A DNA stretch of 64,000 nt from Sambucus nigra (Eukaryota > Streptophyta > Magnoliopsida > Dipsacales > Adoxaceae). Of the stretch, positions 58,068 to 64,000 are shown in pieces (within the stretch, counting starts at the first letter, position 1; every line of letters begins with the position of its first letter). The DNA lies in assembly GCA_949130495.1 (NCBI GenBank), contig OX422221.1:32361224-32425223 (forward strand). Reading direction: 5' to 3'. The translations under genes and the position numbers were made by a program. A model generated the notes under the pieces. The model made no database searches and had not been told where the DNA came from. It saw nothing but the letters and a program-made list of their open reading frames with translations.

Positions 58068-58085
58068 TCCCCGACAATGACGCCA
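58068..58085 (-). promoter_or_regulatory. Primer-binding site of E (tRNA-Asp-like)
   Basis: Minus-strand TGGCGTCATTGTCGGGGA, three bases from the LTR border at 58089. It has the frame of the Athila site TGGCGCCGTTGCCGGGG but with three C-to-T or G-to-A type changes, so it is either a worn site or one for a different tRNA. Confidence 0.7.
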
Positions 58086-58088
58086 TTT

Positions 58089-59800
58089 TGATTACGCGTG
58101 AAAAGTGTGTTCATGTAAGGAGACAATCCTTGTTTTCATTTCACCGCGATAATACAAACAAACCTAAATTACAACTACATTTGCGATACAAGTATAGTGG
58201 TAAGTCGGGTATCGAAAATCCACAGAGATGAGTTGCTAGAATTTATAGGATTTAATACTACAGAAATAAAAGTGTAAAAGGTGAATTAGAAACTAAAAAG
58301 GAAAAGATGCATAAAAGAAAAATATTTATCTAGGCGAGGGAAAATAAAGCTAGATTAACAAAGAGGTCAAAAACTATAGGTTGCATCGAATATCAATCGC
58401 TCGAGTTAATTAGTATAAAATGGTCACATGGGTCAACTAGTTATTATAATGCGTCTCGTTTCAACAGTTAATTGAACCAAGGGTTGTCACGCCCCTAAAT
58501 CCACATAAATGCCTAATCCGATTTTGGCATCAATAAATATCCCGAAAATTACGCACGTAAGGTTGTAAGCACGGAACATACATGATATGCCCTGTCAAAT
58601 ATCTTAGGCGTAATAACTAGGACAACGCACACGAAATAGACCCATAAACACCATCACCAAAGCAAAGCAAAATGTCAACCCATAATGAGTTCAATCCAGC
58701 ACAACCTAGACTAATTTAGCTAGAAATCATGTTAAAAATGTGATAAATAAATGCGGTACAGAAACGTATTAAACCTACACTATAAAACAAGGAAAGAAAG
58801 CAAGTAAAACTATTTAGGAAAGCATGAAAATAACAAAAAAGAAAGAATTAATGAAATACAAACTATATTAATGGACAGGGAGTATGAAACTACCAATTAC
58901 AAACCCAATTGGGTGCCAAACCAAGAAGAAATGAAGAAGAAGATCTCAAATCCCTAAATCATAACCTAAAACTCTCTAAAATCTAATTATTAAAGCATGT
59001 AATTCTAATTAATAAAAGAAAGAATTAAAGGAATACAACTATATTAATGGAAAGGGTAATGAATAGTGCAACTTACAAGCCCAATTGGGTGTCAATCCAA
59101 AGAGAAATGAAGAGGAACTCTTCAAAAACCCAAACCCTAACCTAAAACTCACTAAAATCTAATTATCTTTGATATTTACAACAAAAATGGTATTTATAGT
59201 AAGTGTAATTAAAATAGAAAAGAAAAGATAAAAGAAAAGAAAAGGAACGAACTGCCAAATATCTGGTATGATCGATTGATCGATCGATCAAGACCATCGA
59301 TTGGTCGATCGAATAGATCTTAGCCCACTGTCTCAATTCGTAGGCTTAATTTCAAACCAATTTCGACCAGGGGCCCAAGCCTGGTCGACCGACATTCTCT
59401 TTTTGGCAGTCATTGGTCCATGAATAGGGATGAAAGGGTTGCAAACGGAAATGGCCATATCTTCCTCATCCAAACTCCAAACAATGCACCATTTATGGCC
59501 ACACAAAGCTTGTTCAACGAGCTACGCATTTGTGGAATTTACATGAGCTGAGGATGAACCCTGAACTGACTATAATTCCCTCGAAATAGCGTTCGGCGAT
59601 GAAACTTCTCCGAAATGCAATGGATCCTCACTGTTAGCGTTCCAATACCTACAAAAGCATAATTAACCCCTGAAAATCATGTATATATCCAAATAAAAGG
59701 TTGTCTGATTAATGAGCATAAATATAGGCATTTAGGACCGTAAAAGCACTAGAATGCATAAAGATAACGGGCGGAAATATGCAATATTCGATATGAATCA
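58089..59800 (-). repeat. LTR of E, right (5' LTR)
   Basis: Colinear with the left LTR with many substitutions, including CG-site changes; the pair looks more diverged than the LTR pairs of B and C. Palindrome cluster at 59270-59312. Confidence 0.93.
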
Positions 59801-60053
59801 CACGACTTTTGATCGTGACTGTGGTCTTGTTTCCACGCCGATGTGTTAAAAATAAAGGGGTCACGTCATGGGGTCGTGGACCAAAGATGTGACCATGGTC
59901 TTTATACTTAAAAAATAAAGAGCGGGGTTTTCATTTCCCCCGAAAATAATTTTCCCTCCCTCTCTCTCCAGTGATTTCAATTCCAATCTCTAAAGGTAAT
60001 CCAAACACTAGTTTTTTCTTTAATATTTCTGTGTGTATTTCTATGTGTATTTA
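59801..60053 (+). promoter_or_regulatory. Possible promoter and leader of the CACTA element
   Basis: After the last left-side subterminal repeats come CTTTATACTTAAAAAATAAA (59902-59921), a pyrimidine-rich leader (CCCTCCCTCTCTCTCC, 59953-59968) and a donor-like AAAGGTAATCC (59991-60001). This is the usual layout at the 5' end of an En/Spm transcript. No coding exon follows immediately. Confidence 0.35.
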
Positions 60054-60075
60054 TGTGTGTGTGCGTGTGTATGTA

Positions 60076-60107
<32 letters not shown>
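60054..60107. repeat. (GT)n microsatellite
   Basis: Interrupted GT run; TGTGTATTT-like repeats extend it on both sides from about 60029 to 60170. Open frames across it are artefacts. Confidence 0.95.
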
Positions 60108-60108
<1 letters not shown>

Positions 60109-62379
60109 CTCTCTGTATACGCATGTGTATTTTTTTTGTGTGTACATGTGTGTATACATGTGTATATAATCTCATACCCTTATTAATTATTTCATTACGT
60201 TTCTATATTTCCAAACCCTTGTTATTTAGTTCATTGTGGACGTGTATTTATGTGTGTGTATTATGTATACAGGTGTGTATAAATTATCATTATGTATTGT
60301 TCCTGTATTCAATAAAAAAATACATATATATGATTAATGTTAGTTTAAGTTTCAAACTAGTGAAAATTTTAATTTAATGGATATTGTTGGCTTAATTTTC
60401 AAAATAGGGCAGATTTTAATTTTATGGATAATGTTGGTTGAAGTTTGGGGTTGAAATATAAAAAAATACGTGAATATTAAAAAAATACCAAACATAATGG
60501 TTAAATTTAGGAATTGTTGGGTTCCCAGGAATTTGTGGCCAGTGACACCATTAGAAGAGAAGGAAGCACTATTTAAAATGAAGGGGCAAGCCAGTGAGAA
60601 AACTAGTTTAAGGAAAGTCCTACTTCTATTCGATACAGCTAAGGGAAGAAGTTAGATCTCTAGGCGAGAATAAAGAAAAAAAGAATAGCTATAAATCCTG
60701 TTTTCTTGAGGATCTTTAGAAAGTGATCAAGCCAATATAATATTCCTACACTCTTAGGCAATCCGGCAAGCTTGCAGGTTATAGGCAAGCAGTCATTCTT
60801 AAATGACAAAAGTAGGTATTCAAAACGCAAATAATAAACGATTCATGATTCATTAGAGCCATTATTTATAGGAATCATATCCAGACCCTCGTATACAATA
60901 ACTAGTTAATGCTTCATTAGAGCCATTATTTACAGGAATCATGTTCACTCCCTCCTTAATTATTCTCAAGAAAAATGAGTCACCGTGATAATCAATGGAA
61001 ACAAAAGTATGAAAGGTTGCAATTGGCGTGCACTCGTACCTCTTTCATTAACGATCCTCATAAAGTGGGTACTCTGATTTAATTGTATAGGAATAGGAAG
61101 ATCAAACAATTAAACTACCTTGTAAACCTTTGAGTTCATTTACTTCAAGAGTATTTATTCGATCGTATTTTGTTTTCCCTGCCACAATGTTGGGATGAAG
61201 AAGTACAATATATATATTGCGTGCATAATACCGATAGAGAACAGAAGTTTCTTACACTGCTAGAGAAGTTCGTAAAAAATTCACCCATTATGGATAAAAT
61301 TACATACAAAGAGCATTGACGAAGATTGTGATGTCTCACGACATATGCACATCAAATTCAATCTTGCCAATAGGCTAAAGAGGATGAGATTTCGAGTTCA
61401 TGTCGCTGATATCTACACATCCATTATAGATACGCTTCTTCATAATCAACCACGTGCAAAAATCCATAGGTTTTTAAATGAAAATCTGTAATGGATGGAA
61501 ATCATACACATTGAACTTTTGTTAAAGTCTTACCATGAACAGGCAGATTATCATATATGGTCAAAAAATTTATTTTGTTATTTATATTTTAATATTGAAC
61601 ATTGAAATTATGCATATAATATTATAAAGACACATTTAAATTTTATTATTTTTGTAGATAATGTCGGGCGGTAATGGAACCAACTCTCTAACCAATAACC
61701 ACACGGAGAATTCTCATCACTAATTGGTGAGAAATACTCAACTCCACCAATTGTTTACAGGACCCTTTCTCTAGAAACTTCTCACTCCCCTACTTTGAGT
61801 TGCAGTAGGCAAGGTACTCCTCCCACTAATCCAATAGAATCTCCTAACACTACTAAAACTACGGGGTCAGATGAGAAGAAACCCATTAGGTTCTCTCTTT
61901 TGGGAAATAAACCCACGGGGGATAATAAGCATGTTCAACAGTTTAAAGCCAAGTGTTCGTCATTGGAAAAAATGAATGTGGGAGTGAGCTTATCATTTCT
62001 GCTTGACAACCCTCATTTGAGCTCACAACCTTGTTATTTGAGCTTGTCATTTCTGACATAACTAAAGTCTCAAATGAGGGTTGTCAAGCTCTTAATCATA
62101 CTGTGAGGCCACCTTGTAATGTTGAGTTCCCTACAGCTTGAAATTAATCCCTTTCAAACATTATCGCCCACTCTACTCAAAAATATCGAAATCCACCATC
62201 TAAAATCATAAATGGGAACACTTGATATAGTTATTAAAATCCAGGGATTTACTCGTAGGAGACTACGTGGCTTCGCTAGTCCAAAGACTATCCAGACAAA
62301 ACTCTAAAGACCATTCATATCACAGTTTTAGTGTTCCCGTGCCATAACTGTTCAGATTTTCTTACCAAACATGCCTTTT
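60108..62379. other. CACTA interior, mostly uninterpretable
   Basis: A 3' splice-like TTTTTGTAG precedes ATAATGTCGGGCGGT at about 61652-61668, and a frame at 61795-62061 (TGSDEKKPIRFSLLGNKPTG) has coding-like composition. Stops lie between them. This may be the ruined first coding exon of a transposon gene. The rest (60108-61650) shows nothing I can name. A 25-bp inverted repeat around CTCAAATGAGGGTTGTCAAGC occurs at 62008-62090. Confidence 0.35.
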
Positions 62380-63505
62380 GATCGTGTGGCCGCAGGACCC
62401 CCAGTTTGAGAGAATGACCCATATTTAAAAATGCCCACACATAAGCTTCAAAAGGTGCCGTCGGGGGGAAAAACCCATTAGCGCCACCTGAACGGTCCCA
62501 TGAGTAGCACCAACACCTCGTACGAGACCAATGTAGCCCGCACGAGCCGACCGCATGGCCACGGGACCCCTAATTTGAGAGCACGAACCATATTTCAGAA
62601 TGCCCACACTTAGGCTTGAAAACGTGCCATCGGGTGGTGAAACCCCTTAGCACCACCCAAATGCCCCCCTGAGGGGAATGTAGCCCTTACGAGCTGGCTA
62701 TGTAGCCACGGGACTTCCGGTGTGAGAGTATGACCCATATTTCAGAATGCCCACACTTAGGCTTGAATAGGTGCTGTCGGGGGGCGAAACCCCTTAGCGC
62801 CCCTAATGGCCCCTTGAGCTATGCCACCACCTCGTACGGGACCAACGTAGCCCCTATGAGCCGACCGTGTGGCCACAGAACCCCCGGTTTGAGAGCACAA
62901 TCCATATTTCAGAATTCCCATACTTAGGCTTGAAAAGGTTCCGTCGGGGGCCAAAACACATTAGCACCCCCCAAACGGCCCCGTGAATGGTATTAACACC
63001 TCGCACGGGACCAACGTATCCCAAACGATCTTAGTGAGTGGCCATTGGACCCCTGGTTAGAGAGCACAACCCATATTTTAGAATGCCCAGACTTAGGCTT
63101 GAAAAGGTGTCGTTGGGGGGCGAAACCACTTAATGCCCCCCAAACGCCCCTGTGAGCAGAGCCAACACATTGTACAGGACCAACCTAGCCCGCACAAGTC
63201 CACCGCGTGGACACGGAACCCCCAGTTTGAGAGCACGACCCATATTTTAGAATTCCCACACTTAGACTTGAAAAGGTGCCGTCGAGGGGCGAAACCCCTT
63301 AGCCCCCGCCAAACAACCCCGTGAGTGGTGCCAACACCTCGCATAGGACCAACGTAGCCCGCGTGAGCATACCGCATGGCCACAGGACCCCCGATTTGAG
63401 AGCACGACACATATTTCAGAATGGCCACATGGGTCCCGTGAACGCGTTGTCACGGGAGACCCCTCGATTTGAGAGAACGGGACCCCCGATTTAAGAGCAC
63501 AGGAC
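62380..63505. repeat. 169-bp minisatellite, about 6.5 copies, inside the CACTA element
   Basis: Units begin at 62417, 62587, 62733, 62900, 63069, 63238 and 63407 with ACCCATATTTCAGAATGCCC. Spacing is 170, 146 (internal deletion), 167, 169, 169 and 169 bp, and the last copy is partial. Each unit holds CTTAGGCTTGAAAAGGTGCC, a CGTCGGGGGGCGAAACCCCTT hairpin-like stretch, and GGGACCAACGTAGCCCG. It is much more GC- and CpG-rich than the rest of the window. Open frames on both strands follow the periodicity and are probably not genes. Confidence 0.92.
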
Positions 63506-63592
63506 CTCCTCGAGGTCACCCATGGAGAACTTGCATCATCTAATTGATTAGCCTCCCTATCCGAGGATTTTTTCTTATTACTATTAAAACTG

Positions 63593-64000
63593 GTCACGGC
63601 CTAAAGCCGTGACAATGATTTATGCACAGTAAGTGTAGTCATGGACCATGGCCATGACAATATTTAATATGTAGTCAAGGTTATGGTGCTGACAATATAA
63701 TATGCACATTAAGATTAGTCATGACCTTAAGTCGTGACAAATATGGATCGCACAGTGAACTGGTCATAGTGTAAGTCCGTGACCACTTGTTCTTCAGTCG
63801 TGAATTGGAGATGGATTTGGGCCGTGACCACGCATACAATTAGGGTCGGGGGTATGGGACGTGACCACATCTGTGACTATCTAAGATCCGTGACCAGGCT
63901 TTGGATCAGATTTTGGTCCATGACCACTAGAAATGATCACACCCGATTTGGTCACGGACCAAATCAGCGACCCACCCTCCATGGTCAGGAATAAAATCCG
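63593..64000. repeat. Right-side subterminal repeats of the CACTA element
   Basis: More than ten TGGTCACGGC/GCCGTGAC-like motifs in both orientations (for example 63592-63613, 63770-63785, 63822-63831, 63946-63960). The terminal TTTTTGGTGTAGTG is not reached before the window ends, so the true end lies just to the right. Confidence 0.78.

Larger units (their letters stand above)
53009..59800 (-). mobile_element. Non-autonomous Athila-like LTR element E, nested in the CACTA element
   Basis: LTRs at 53009-54710 (1702 bp) and 58089-59800 (1712 bp) share TGATTACGC and GAATCA ends. The flanks CACGG (53004-53008) and CACGA (59801-59805) are a 5-bp target duplication with one change. The 3.4-kb internal region has a GGCGTCATTGTCGGGG primer site, an Athila-like polypurine tract, an internal GAGGACAATG-type motif and the foldable 3' block also found in element B. 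It has no gag core, protease, RT or integrase motif; its only candidate frame is the acidic one at 57156-57892. It is unlike a simple solo or deleted Athila copy and looks like a dedicated non-autonomous family. Confidence 0.88.
52679..64000. mobile_element. CACTA (En/Spm-type) DNA transposon, right end outside the window
   Basis: The left terminus CACTACACCAAAAAT at 52679 is the standard CACTA terminal sequence. The next 330 bp are packed with short direct and inverted copies of TGGTCACGGC/GCCGTGAC-type subterminal repeats. Similar repeats reappear at 59801-59900 and densely at 63593-64000, which should be close to the right end. The interior is interrupted by LTR element E (53009-59800). 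No transposase domain is recognisable in what remains, so this copy is probably non-autonomous. The three bases before the terminus are GTG; the matching duplication lies off the window. Confidence 0.82.

Noticed and set aside
59977..60377. Val/Cys-rich frames around 60.0-60.4 kb
   Set aside because: Produced by the GT microsatellite.
62425..63597. Several 60-111-codon frames on both strands with shared motifs
   Set aside because: Their similarity to each other comes from the 169-bp tandem repeat; both strands are open because of CpG-rich content.

Overview
This window is nuclear DNA of a flowering plant, probably a dicot. It is AT-rich and dominated by nested transposable elements, with one credible host gene. 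The evidence is long-LTR Ty3/gypsy chromoviruses primed by initiator tRNA-Met, Athila-like elements primed by a tRNA-Asp-type site, a CACTA DNA transposon, truncated LINEs, MITEs, and a three-exon NAC transcription factor gene with GT-AG introns. I cannot name the species.

Layout. (1) 1-17379: minus-strand chromovirus family 'A' arranged LTR-internal-LTR-internal-LTR; the left LTR runs off the window and both internal regions are decayed. (2) 17380-23187 and 31433-about 32000: debris, with a probable isolated gypsy LTR ending at 20256 and a decayed Ty1/copia pol whose 3' flank or LTR is split by the next element. (3) 23188-31427: complete Athila-like element 'B' with CTTAT target duplications. 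It keeps gag and protease but has no reverse transcriptase, RNase H or integrase. (4) 32588-42713: complete chromovirus 'C' with ATACA target duplications; every enzyme has lost at least one catalytic or signature residue. (5) 42722-about 43800: 3' fragment of a LINE on the minus strand. (6) 45249-45570: a 43-bp tandem repeat and a compound microsatellite. (7) 46593-50245: NAC gene of the NST/VND/SMB type (305 aa). Two related MITEs lie in intron 2, and a second copy of the LINE fragment (plus strand, near-perfect 16-bp target duplication) lies about 110 bp after the stop codon. (8) 52679 to the window end: a CACTA element with TCACGG-rich subterminal arrays, interrupted at 53009-59800 by non-autonomous LTR element 'E' and carrying a roughly 169-bp minisatellite.

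Relationships. All three elements with two visible, clearly paired LTRs (B, C, E) lie on the minus strand. A and C are sister-type chromoviruses with chromodomain integrases. B and E share an Athila-like organisation: primer site, a polypurine tract with a second internal copy, and a small conserved foldable block just inside the 3' LTR. B and E lack replication enzymes and would need proteins supplied in trans. The NAC gene is the only feature likely to act for the host. Its promoter region, intron and 3' flank have all taken up repeats.

The best leads for something undescribed are the compensatory hairpin block shared by B and E, the self-complementary motif clusters in the LTRs (one more unit in the 3' LTR of each pair), and the minisatellite inside the CACTA element.
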